From positions 80,183,234-80,247,233 of the forward strand of contig OY970827.1 of assembly GCA_963853835.1 (NCBI GenBank): 64,000 bases of DNA. Reading direction: 5' to 3'. Both the position numbers and the translations under genes were made by a program. This DNA is from Calendula officinalis (lineage: Eukaryota; Streptophyta; Magnoliopsida; Asterales; Asteraceae). The notes under the pieces were generated by a model. That model searched no databases, was not told where the DNA came from, and saw only the letters and a program-made list of their open reading frames with translations. Positions within the stretch are counted from its first letter, which is position 1. Every line of letters begins with the position of its first letter. Positions 16,101-28,638 of the stretch are shown here, piece after piece.

Positions 16101-16658
16101 ATGATGATCACACATGAATTGTTTTTGAGGTAGTCCAATGACTAAATTTCTTTTTACTAAATTGTTCATGTTTTTGAAATTAGTGTGACACATCCTTCTA
16201 TGCCATAGTTCTGATTCAGTGGTGTTTGCCTTGGATATAAAACAGTTGACCTCATTTGAGGAAATGAGTTCTCCCCCTATATCCAGGCAATACACATTGT
16301 TTCTCCTTGGAGTTCTTAAAACAACATATTTTTCATCTAAAATAAAGTCAGGAGAAAGAATGATGCACTCAATGTCTGTGATAAGAATTTTATTCTTTTT
16401 ATCACACACTTGAGACACACTGACAAGATTGTATTTTAGTTCAGCTACATAAAATACATCATCAAAGGTAATTTTGCCATTAGTAACAGTACCTTTACCT
16501 GTAATCTTACCTCCTTGTGGGTTTTCACCAAATGCCACATATCCTCCATCAAATAACTTGAAATCTTTAAGAATTTGTAGATTTCCAGTCATGTGCCTTG
16601 AGCATCCACTATCAATATGCCATGTTCTTCCTTCTTCTGGGATCTGAATGCTCTGCAC
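13146..16658 (-). pseudogene. pol: copia pol (protease, integrase, RT, RNase H) of copy 1, one nonsense codon
   Basis: The frame has exactly the same length (3,513 nt) as the intact pol of copy 2. It is split by TGA at 15459-15461 where copy 2 has TGC (codon 400), so integrase is cut off from RT. Before the stop: protease WHIDSGCSRHMTG, GAG-pre-integrase with HRRMCH and CDHHCVAC zinc residues, and integrase HMDLFGP, RCDNGTEF and NGVAERRN (DDE acids). After the stop: RT with QGYTQEEGIDYDEVYAPVAR, YQMDVKSAFL and the catalytic YVDD, then RNase H with YTDSDYGG and STAEAEY. The frame has no upstream ATG. It opens at a GTG 15 nt beyond the gag stop in another frame, so Pol must be made by frameshifting, splicing or internal initiation. 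Confidence 0.95.
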
Positions 16659-16672
16659 AAGTGAGTAAAGGA

Positions 16673-19240
16673 TTAGTTAAGTTGGGGAACCCAAGCTTTA
16701 TATGTCTTGGGTTCATCCTTTGAGAAATAAGCTTTTGGAGATTTAAGTTTAAACATTTTTGGTGCCCATACTTGTTTAGTACTGGTGTTTAGTTTTACTA
16801 CTGCCCTTTTAAAAGTGTTACTGGTGTTTGAGTTTTCTACTGATTTTGGTTTATACCCATGATGTTTAGCTTTTGAATACTTTACTACTGATGGACCAGT
16901 AGTATTTGGGTACTTACCATGTTTAGAATGACCAGTAGTGTTTTTAGGGTTGACACCAGTAGTATATTTGAAAGTTGGTTTAGGAGCAGTAGTATTTTTG
17001 TAATTAGGGTTTGTACCAGTAGTGTTTTTGTACTGGTACCATACAGCATTATAGTTAGGGTTAACAACAGTAGTAAAATTGTTAAAGTTTTTACTGGTGT
17101 TGGAAAATTTAAAATATTGTTTATTTTGATTGGATTTTCCATTGTTCTTGAAGTAATTGCTTTTCTTTGGGCTTCCAACTCTTCTGTTATGCACAAACCT
17201 TGGTGCACTTCTTCCAAATCTTGGTGTTTCATCAATTGGAGTTTTTGTTTTATTTACTACTGAAGGACCAGTAGTATCTTTTGATTTCTGTGTTTTTGCT
17301 TTTTCTTTAAAAATTTTAAATTCCCTTAACTCTTTGCAGTTTATTGGATTGAAGTGACAATCCTTTGCTAAATGATTTACTTTGTTGCAAATAACACATT
17401 TTAATTTATTATCTTGAGCCTTTATGATTTTTCTTTGTTCTAAGAGTTGGTTCCTATTTCTTTGATTTCCCCTTTTTAGAATTTTGGGTATATTTTCTGC
17501 ATCATATTTAGGAGATTCATTTGGACTTTGTGCTGTGTGAAAACTTGTATCAATTGATTTTGGTGATTCGGTTTGAGAGATTGTAAATTCAATTGATTGA
17601 TCATCATCAGAAGAATCATTTGATTCAGATGTTTCATTATGTGATTCAGTTTGCTTTTCAGTTTTTAATTCATTAATGATTCTTTCTGAACTGTTTTTAA
17701 GTGGTGGAATGATTTTATATGGAGGTGGTACAGCATGATATCCCACCCCATGAACAACTTTTTCTGTAGTTTGATTGTTAGTTAGTTCATCAAGAATTTT
17801 AGTGCTTCTTTCAAACTTTTTGATTGTTAATTTATTTTGTTCAATTTCAAGCTGACATTCTTCTAATTTACTTGTTAGTTCGTTATTTTTTATTTCATAA
17901 AACTCTTTCTCATCTACAGCTTGAAGTAATTCTTCCTTTATCCGTTGATCAATCATCTTGTACACCTTTATCTGATGTTCTTGATCAGCAATCACACCAT
18001 CAAATTCATGATTTCGTCTTACTGCTTTTGCTAAATCTTCATTTAATTTAGTGTTTTCTTTTCCTAAGTTTTTAATAATTTTAGCACATTCAGAAGTACA
18101 AGGTTTAGGTTTTACCTCAGTTTTGTTGTCAGTAAAGGCCATGAGAGCTTGATTTTGAGCATGCTCTTCTGCTTGGAAGCTCCAGTCATAGCCTTGTCCT
18201 TGTTGTGAAATAAGAGCAGTTGATTTTGATCTTTTGTCTGGCTGAGGACATTCTTTTGCAAAGTGACCAAGGTTGTTACAGTTGTAACATTTGACTTTAG
18301 TTTTGTCAAATCCAGCTTTGTCACCTTTGTTGTAGTTGAGGCTTGTCCTACCAGTCCTCTTTAAGAATCTTTTGGTCCTTAGGCTCAGCATAGCCATCTG
18401 CCATTTAAGATCCATCTCCTCAAGATCATCTGGATTCAATTGTTCCAAGTCATCACTAATCAGTGCAGTATGCACATGACTAGTGAAGAAGGATTCTCTT
18501 GCAGTATCCTCAGAATCTGCAGCCTTTCCTGTGGAGTTTTCCTGACCTTGACCTGTACTAGATACAAATGCAGCATTATTAGAAGAAATAGAAGGGTTCT
18601 TTTGATTTACCTCAGTTTCAAATACTCTGAGATCATTGTAGAGTTCATCCAACTCCTTTTCTTCTAGTGCATCTCTTTGTCTATATACCACTGTATACAT
18701 GGCCCATTCTTCACTAAGAGACCTTAGGAACTTCATGTTGACATCTTCTTGATCCATCTTGACCCCAACTTGGTTAAGTTCACCAATTAGCTTGTTGAAT
18801 CTGTCAAACACTTGAGTGAGTGTTTCATTGGGCTTTCCTTTGAAATTTTCAAAGTCTTGTTTGAGAACAGACTTCATGTTCCTCTTGGTGCTCTTTGTCC
18901 CAACGAATCTCTTCTCCAGTGCTTCCCAAAGCACCTTTGCATCATCATACTCAACGAAGAGATGTTGATAGTCATTAGGAATGGCCAATAGGAGAGTGCT
19001 TAGAGTTTTAAGTTCGATTCCCTTGTCTTTCTTCTCCTTCTAACATTTAAGTTTGTCTGCCTCAGTTGCAGAGCTGCTTGCTTGACCAGGACCAGTTTTG
19101 TTTCCTTCAAGGACAACTTCCCACATGGAATAATCTGTAATAAGCATGTATTGCTTAATACGATTCTTCCACATCCCAAAGTTGTTGGGAGTGAGTATAG
19201 GAATTTTGTTGGCCTGAGTGCTTTCATTATTATCAGTCAT
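16673..19240 (-). pseudogene. gag: copia gag of copy 1, premature stop at codon 67
   Basis: 2,568 nt, collinear with the intact 855-residue Gag of copy 2, starting MTDNNESTQANKIPILTPNN. TAG at 19040-19042 replaces GAG of copy 2 and truncates the product to 66 residues. The remaining 771 codons are open from an internal start at 18988. The UBN2-type gag domain, a CCHC knuckle CYNCNNLGHFAKEC, a second knuckle CVICNKVNHLAKDC, a coiled coil between them and a C-terminal NTTG-rich linker are all present. The NTTG units are encoded by AATACTACTGG, the complement of the CCAGTAGTATT motif of the regulatory arrays. Confidence 0.95.
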
Positions 19241-19314
19241 GATTAATAATGTGTGTGTTTTAAAGATTAAAACTTTTTGTTGTTCTTAACAAATAGTAGA
19301 TCTAGAACCAATAA

Positions 19315-19326
19315 GCTCTGATACCA
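19315..19326 (-). promoter_or_regulatory. Primer-binding site (tRNA-iMet), copy 1
   Basis: The minus strand reads TGGTATCAGAGC two bases inside the 5' LTR, complementary to the 3' end of initiator methionine tRNA as in most plant copia elements. Confidence 0.95.
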
Positions 19327-19328
19327 CT

Positions 19329-19946
19329 TGTCAGGATCGATTAACTATAAAAAAGTTAATAAACACCTTAGATCTAATTGATTATAGAAGTTGCAGCGGA
19401 TCAACACTATATCAATAAATTAAGAACGATGAACTGTAAATAATAAACGAAAATATTAAGAACACAGTTTCACAAAAAGCTTCAATGTATATTATCGAGT
19501 TAACAATACACACGTACGTTTACAATTCGTAAGGAACTATTTATAATAGTCCTTGAAGCTAAACTATTTACCCTAGTTATTCTAGGACTTGATTTACATT
19601 CGAATTCTATAGATATACATTGATTTACATGCTATAACTATCTCTACGAAGATCTCGGACTTGATATGCTTCCAAAACGCGTATCAGTAGTATTCTGCAA
19701 TCACCAGTAATGAATTCATATCATCAGTAGTAAGTTTGGTGACCAGTAGTAAGTCCAAAACCAACATCAGTAGTAACTACTATTGATCAGTAGTATCTTC
19801 AATAAGCTTGATCAGTAGTAACTTAGTTATAGTTTTCACCAGTATCAACTTCATCAGTAGTAAACATGTTCTGCCCCATCAGTACTAAGTATGACCAGTA
19901 CTAACTGCAGTATCAGTATTAAGTTGATCTGTGTTTTGCTCCAACA
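19329..19946 (-). repeat. 5' LTR of copia copy 1, with U3 CAGTAGTA array
   Basis: 618 bp, TG...CA ends. Read on the minus strand: U3 with seven exact CAGTAGTA sites and about six near-matches (19925-19682), then a TATAAATAG box (plus 19537-19545) some 140 bp further on, then R/U5. Three differences from the 3' LTR were seen (near the start, and at the aattcgtaagg and ctaaactattt positions), about 0.5 percent. Confidence 0.95.
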
Positions 19947-19951
19947 CATTC
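19947..19951. repeat. Target-site duplication CATTC, right copy
   Basis: Matches 8435-8439. Confidence 0.95.
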
Positions 19952-20443
19952 TTCATTTGTAACGCTTTTAAAGTCTAGATTTATATAAGCGATAAAACTC
20001 TTTTAAGCGTTAATTTATATGGTCGTTTTTAAGTTTCAAATCCGATTTAAACTTTTATTAACTAAATTTATAATTTATTTTTACTAGTTGCATGTTTTAT
20101 TTGGTTTCTCAAAACTTAGTTTTGCAAGTTGTAAGATTGGATACAATATCAAACATTCAACCACAGAACAATAAAAGCATAAAGCCATAGATGTGCAAAA
20201 CTTCAAATGATGATGAACCTAAGCTTGGTCTCGTGAGCCATCACGACAGCCCAAGAGGGAAACTACGGACGGGCCAACATAAACCTAAAGTGGGCTCCCA
20301 CTTGCTCCAAGATTTTCATGAGCAAGTAGAACCCTAATCAACCAAATGTTACAATCTGCCATAAACAATCCAGCAGCTTTACGGCGCGAAAACTAATAGA
20401 TGGAGTCTTTCCAATCTTCCCGGCCTTCTGCAAAGTTGTAGCC
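19952..20443. other. Unique-looking intergenic DNA
   Basis: Sequence resuming after copy 1. It is probably still the leader of the older copia element interrupted at 8439. No gene or repeat recognised. Confidence 0.4.
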
Positions 20444-20451
20444 CTCTGAGA

Positions 20452-20999
20452 TAGGGCTGTCGAAAATAACCGAAACCCGCTCTACCCGCCCGACCCGTTT
20501 CGAATTCGGGTAGATTGGGTCGGTAAGTTCGGGTATCGGGTAGGAACATTTGGGTATCGGGTAACCCGAAGCTAATACAGATCGGGTATAAGGTAATATT
20601 TTAAGTTGGTGGGTATACCCGAATACCCGAATTTTTTTAAAAGAGTTTTTTTAAGGAAATATTTTATAGTTTTTAATTAAAATACGATCGTTAAGCTTGT
20701 AGTCCATTAATTTTATCTAAAAGCCAATGATGAAGTTTCATATTGGTTAGAGTTTTATAAATTACTGACAAAGATGGTATATTAAGATCGAAATGTATAC
20801 ATTATGGTCGCCGGTAATACAATTGTGCAAATTCCCTAGTGGATGTACTCGTACCCGACCTATAACCCGAACTACCCATACCCAAGTACCCGAATTTAAT
20901 TTGGTTTGGGTATTAGGAATATTTTATATTTGAAAAAAACCTGTACTACCCGACCCGAACTACCCAAAACCCGAAAGTTATACCCGATCAACACCCCTA
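20452..20999. mobile_element. hAT-type MITE (548 bp) with 8-bp duplication CTCTGAGA
   Basis: Ends tagggctgtcg and (right, reverse-complemented) taggggtgttg. It is flanked by identical octamers CTCTGAGA at 20444-20451 and 21000-21007, diagnostic of hAT insertion. The interior is rich in ACCCGA/TCGGGT units on both strands, which would fold into a long imperfect hairpin. No transposase coding. Confidence 0.9.
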
Positions 21000-21007
21000 C
21001 TCTGAGA

Positions 21008-22061
21008 TACGGAACATTTGGCACCAGAATCACTTCAATCCGAGTTGTAGAACTTCGGGAATCTCTGTTTTTCTGCAACTGCGCAGAAAACGACGAATTT
21101 TGTTGTTCTTCATCCAACTTCATTTTCTTCCAAAGTTTAGCAACATTACACTACATAATAAAAATACATGAAAACTATTTATATTAAATGAAAAATTGCC
21201 CAAACAATGGCACAAAAAAATGAAAAAAAAAAAACTGAAAGAATAACATACCCAAAAGAAGGCTTTCCCAAACAAACAACACAACATTCACAGTCACAAT
21301 GGTCAAGGTTTTTCATCGGTTTTGCAATTTAAATAAAAAACACAATGTCATACATTTTGTTGGCTTGGTCTGTATGTTTTGCCATGGATCTATAATTTGC
21401 AACAAAACACATTAAAGCCAACGAATCGAACGAAAAATTACAATAATTGATCTACGATTTTTATATGTAACAAATGGCCTTTAGGGGTTTTAAAATACAC
21501 TATTTTAAGATCATTTTGGGGTCAAAAACTGATGTAGACTAAAAATGATAGTATAGATTGGACCCGTTAATTCAGCGAATACCGGGAGAACTTAACCAAA
21601 ACCACATTGATTCAAAAATTTCGTAGAAATGGCCTTCAAAATTTGTTCAACACGAAAAACAATTTTGGAGAAAAAAAAAACAATTTTCACAAAAAAAATC
21701 AACTAAATAAAACGAATTTTTTTTTTATAAAAAAAAATAATTTATATAAAAAGGACCAGATTTTCGAATGAGTCTAAAACAACAAACGGGCCATAAACTA
21801 GGCCTAAATAAAGTTCAAGAAAATAAGGGAAAAACACAAAAACATAAATAAAGTGTCCAAAAATAGTGTTTTTGGAAAGTTATGGCCTTTTTAGTTGAGC
21901 TCATTTTGAAACACGATCTTGAAGTTCAATAAACATAATGGCATGCTCATCTATCGTTAGGATTGCATCAAAAACACTGTTTTATCACAGCTCTTACGGC
22001 TGTGATTTTTGGAACCTAAAAAATTATTGAAAAAATTGGTTTTTGTCACTTATATAAATAT

Positions 22062-22065
<4 letters not shown>
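21008..22065. other. Intergenic DNA, nothing recognised
   Basis: AT-rich, with several A-runs (for example around 21217-21235 and 21669-21740). No coding, RNA gene or element boundary that I can support. Confidence 0.5.
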
Positions 22066-22135
<70 letters not shown>

Positions 22136-22136
22136 A
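22066..22136. repeat. (TA)n followed by (TG)n microsatellite
   Basis: A TA array of about 45 bp passes into a TG array of about 25 bp, abutting the palindromic element at 22137. Confidence 0.93.
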
Positions 22137-22508
22137 TAATTCGAATTAGAACCAATTAATGCTACAGAACCAGCAGAACTCAATCTAAACCATTGATTTT
22201 TAAAATGAAATGATCATGGAAGACACATTAATGTATTTGATTAGGGACCCCCAAATATTGGTTTGCAATGATGTCATTCATACATGTATACATATATGTA
22301 TAGATAACACTTATGTATACATACATGAAAACATATACATATATGTATACATGCATGAATGAATGACATCTATGCAAACCAATATTTAGGGGTCCCTCAT
22401 CAAATACATTAATGTGTCTTCCATGATCATTTCATTTCAAAAATCAATGGTCGAGATTTAGTTCTGTTGGTTCTGTAGCCTAAATTGGTTCTGAAACTAA
22501 TTCAAATA
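22137..22508. mobile_element. Foldback element, family A copy 1
   Basis: Nearly perfect inverted repeat of about 370 bp. The left arm begins attagaaccaattaatgcta and runs through cagaaccagcagaactc and a ggaccccaaatattggtttg-like part. The right arm is its reverse complement, around a centre rich in catgtatacat. Two further members follow (22512-22889 and 25837-26087). No coding. Transcribed, it would form a long RNA hairpin. Confidence 0.85.
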
Positions 22509-22511
22509 TAG

Positions 22512-22889
22512 TGTAGAATTAGAATCAGAACTAATTAAGGCTACAGAACCAGCAGAACTCAATCTAAACCATTGATTTTTTAAATGAAATGATAATGGAA
22601 GACTCATTAATGTATTTGATAAGGGAACCCCAAATATTGGTTTGCATGGATGTCATTCATGCATGTATACATATATATATATATAGATAACACTTATGTA
22701 TACATACATGAAAACATATACATATATGTATACATGCATGAATGACATCCATGCAAACCAATATTTGGGGGTCCCTTATCAAATACATTAACGTGCCTTC
22801 CATAATCATTTCATTTCAAAAATCAATGGTTTAGATTGAGTTCTGCTGGTTTTGTAGCCTTAATTGGTTCTGAAACTAATTCAACCCTA
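22512..22889. mobile_element. Foldback element, family A copy 2 (head-to-tail with copy 1)
   Basis: Same palindromic structure as the preceding element, starting gtagaattagaatcagaact and ending near ttctgaaactaattcaaccc. It directly follows copy 1 with only a few bases between and is followed by the longest (TA)n of the window. Confidence 0.85.
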
Positions 22890-26090
<3,201 letters not shown>

Positions 26091-26440
26091 GGTCCGGATC
26101 CGGTGAGGACTCAAAAACCGGTGAGGACTCAAAAACCGGTGAGGACTGCGAGAACTCTAAAAAAAACTCTGAAAATGATCCTATACAAACTTTTTTTTAA
26201 AAAAAAAAATTAAGCATAAAAATCGCAGCCTATAAGATCCAAAAAATAAATAAAAAATTTCAAAAATGATCCAAAAAAAAATGTGGGTCATAATTTTGAT
26301 CAACAAAAAAAATGTGGATCATTATTATGATCCACAAAAAAAGTGGATCATAATTTTTTTTTCAATTTTGTTTTTTTTGTCAAATGTAGTAATAATCATG
26401 GGGAGTTATATATATTTTTTTCGGAATTGTGTGTGTGTGT
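26091..26440. mobile_element. Truncated TIR element, family C copy 2
   Basis: Left end ggtccggatccggtgaggac with an extra tandem copy of the ccggtgaggactcaaaaa unit. The interior is the same as at 23050 (cgcagcctataagatcc, tggatcat words). The right TIR is missing and the sequence runs into a short (GT)n at about 26427-26453. Confidence 0.7.
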
Positions 26441-26473
26441 GTATGTGTGTGTTAATCATATGGCACATGTGAT

Positions 26474-27500
26474 GGCTCTGATACCACTAATGCTGATTCT
26501 TGAGTTTTACATCAAGAAATCGCAGCGGAAATATTAGAATCACCAATATGTCGGATCTAGATATTGCCACATAATTAAACATAAAAAAGATATATTGTTT
26601 ATACCTTTGTAGTGTGTCCTCGAGGATGATGAATCCAAGTATTTAATCGTTAAAATACCTCCAAAGTTATCCACAGTACACTAGCAAGAACACCACTTTC
26701 GGAATTGTGATGCCAACGGGCGCGGGTAGTAGCGGACACTGCAAAACCCGTACCCGCACCCGAACTCCAATCCCCACACACGTCCCTGCCCGGGCCCGCA
26801 TAATCCCCGACGGGTTCAGGTAGAAAAATCCCCGCCGGGTACGGGTAACCCGATGGGTATTTGTTCAAAAATTCAAGAAAATATATGTTAAACACAACAC
26901 ATGTGGTTGGCGTACTTTAATACACACATACATGCATCTTTGTTGATTGATGGATAATAACTTGCTATGTGATGAGAGTACACTTTTATAGATGTGAAAG
27001 TTTGTTTATGAGTTGTATTCTAACAATGTGGGATCTTAGTTTCTTTATTGTTGTCCCATATCACAACTTGAAAGAACACATCATATAGAATTACACTATA
27101 AAAAGGGAATGACATAGATAAATAAAAACAACATTTTATCTTACTATGAGCCCCTTCTCTTTTTAGTCTTTCATTAGCCCATTTAGTTAATCTAGGACTC
27201 AACACTTGAGCCCGATTAACTAATAACATTTAATGATATATATAAATAATGTGAATACTTTAAATACATTATGTATATATTTTATGGTGTTTAGTATATA
27301 AGTGTGTGACCCTTTAGGCTCATGTATGTCTAGCATATAATTATTTGTTAATGACATAAGCATATTCCAACAAAACAAAGAGTCGGTTTTAAGCCTTTTG
27401 TTGTGGAATATCTCACGTGGAAGAATCATAGAACATCCCTTTATCACTTACGTGAAGGATGAATGTTGAAAGAGACATAATCCTAATCAATTGATACAAC
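26474..27500 (-). mobile_element. LTR remnant with intact tRNA-iMet primer site
   Basis: The minus strand at 26487-26474 reads AGTGGTATCAGAGCC, a perfect primer-binding site. On the same strand, upstream of it, the sequence has the look of a copia LTR end (gcagcggaa near 26521) and a TATAAAAG box near 26994-26987. The gag-pol body is absent. A GC-rich insert at about 26700-26860 (cgggtacgggtaacccg words) resembles a second MITE of the ACCCGA-rich type. The left boundary of the LTR and any target duplication were not found. Confidence 0.5.
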
Positions 27501-27988
27501 CACATGAGTTGTCAAATGTCGATTTTGAGTCACTTTAAGTGTTAACCAAATCTCAAGATAACATAAGTTGTTTAATTATATAAATTAACTTAAACCACTA
27601 AAAAATCCTTGTACATATGCAAATTTTAGTAAGAAATCATTCCCACTCGGTAATGATAACTAAAAATGTTGCATAATAGCCTTCCAATTTAATTATTTTG
27701 TCCTCTTCCTGTATTTAACTTTAAAGTATGTGGGAATGATTAATTTTATTATTTTATTATAATAAATAAAAGAAAAGAAAATAGTGTTAGAATATATGTT
27801 AATGTAAGAGTAAATAAAGAGGATGGTCTTGACTTTCGAGGTTTACCTTAACTTTAACAAAAAAAATTTGCTTAAAAAATTATACTGGCAGTCTATTTTT
27901 AAAATAATTTACACTTGTGGTCATTTAGCCTAACGTCATTAAATATTTTTGTTTAAAAATTACACTTGTGGTCCATTTTAATTATATT
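27501..27988. other. Intergenic DNA
   Basis: AT-rich, no gene. The acacttgtggtc phrases at about 27908 and 27963 recur beyond the hAT fossil (tacattggtagtc at 28642), so the hAT piece sits inside another degraded repeat. Confidence 0.4.
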
Positions 27989-28638
27989 CAGGGGTGGACC
28001 TAGTATGGTGCATGGGGTTGCCCGTGCAACCCCTCAAAATTTTCGAATTATTGTTAATTTAATTTGTTCTTTTTAATGTAGGTGAGACCCATAAGAAAAA
28101 AAATACAATGAATATTCTTATGTAACAGAAAAAAATATATATATATATATGTTCTATTTCAATATTTGTTAAAAAGATAAAAGTTCAATATAAAATTTAG
28201 TAAAGTTCATTACTCCTTGTTTATTAAGTTTATATTATTTACTGATTCTTAAACAAGAGAACATGGTTTTTCCTTTTTCTATATTACATAGGTTGTTAAA
28301 GTTGGTTTTAGTTTTGTTGGTTTCAACTGATAGTTGAAAGATGTTTTTCCACAATAAAGCTTCTAAAGACCGATTTGCGCACTAAAATGGATGGTGATTT
28401 TTTGAATCAAGTGTTGATTAGTGTAGTAGAAAAAAACGCTTTTAGATGTTACAATTAAAAGTGTAATCAATCGTTTTCAGAAAATGAAAGAACGAAGAAG
28501 TCAACTTTAAAATGTAATTTATAGACATTTTTTGACATATGTAATGAAATCGTACTTTTCAATTTCTTTTTATGTTTTTTATATAGTATGTTTAAAAAAT
28601 TGTGCAACCCTTCAAACTTTGTTCTGGGTCCGCCACTG
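27989..28638. mobile_element. hAT transposon fossil with C-terminal transposase remains
   Basis: Imperfect terminal repeats: caggggtggacctag on the left, and cagtggcggacccag when the right end is reverse-complemented. On the plus strand, about 28290-28440, broken frames read like the conserved hAT C-terminal dimerisation region (words such as LKTDLRTKMDGDFLNQ after correcting for frame). It is clearly non-functional and the flanking octamers no longer match well. Confidence 0.6.

Larger units (their letters stand above)
8440..19946 (-). mobile_element. Complete Ty1/copia retrotransposon, copy 1 (11,507 bp), with third ORF
   Basis: Bounded by two 618-bp LTRs (8440-9057 and 19329-19946), both TGTCAG...CCAACA on the plus strand, and by CATTC duplications. 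Order on the minus strand: 5' LTR, primer site, gag, pol (protease-integrase-RT-RNase H, the copia order), spacer with its own TATA box, ORF3, purine tract, 3' LTR. The long Gag with two zinc knuckles, the RT sequence YQMDVKSAFLYG and the large extra 3' ORF point to the Sire/Maximus lineage (inference from family knowledge). The LTRs differ by about three substitutions by eye, so the insertion is recent, yet all three ORFs carry lesions. This copy can move only with proteins supplied in trans. Confidence 0.97.

Noticed and set aside
8435..19951. Horizontal or viral origin for the CAGTAGTA element
   Set aside because: PBS, domain order, target duplication and a second copy in the same region are those of an ordinary resident plant copia lineage.
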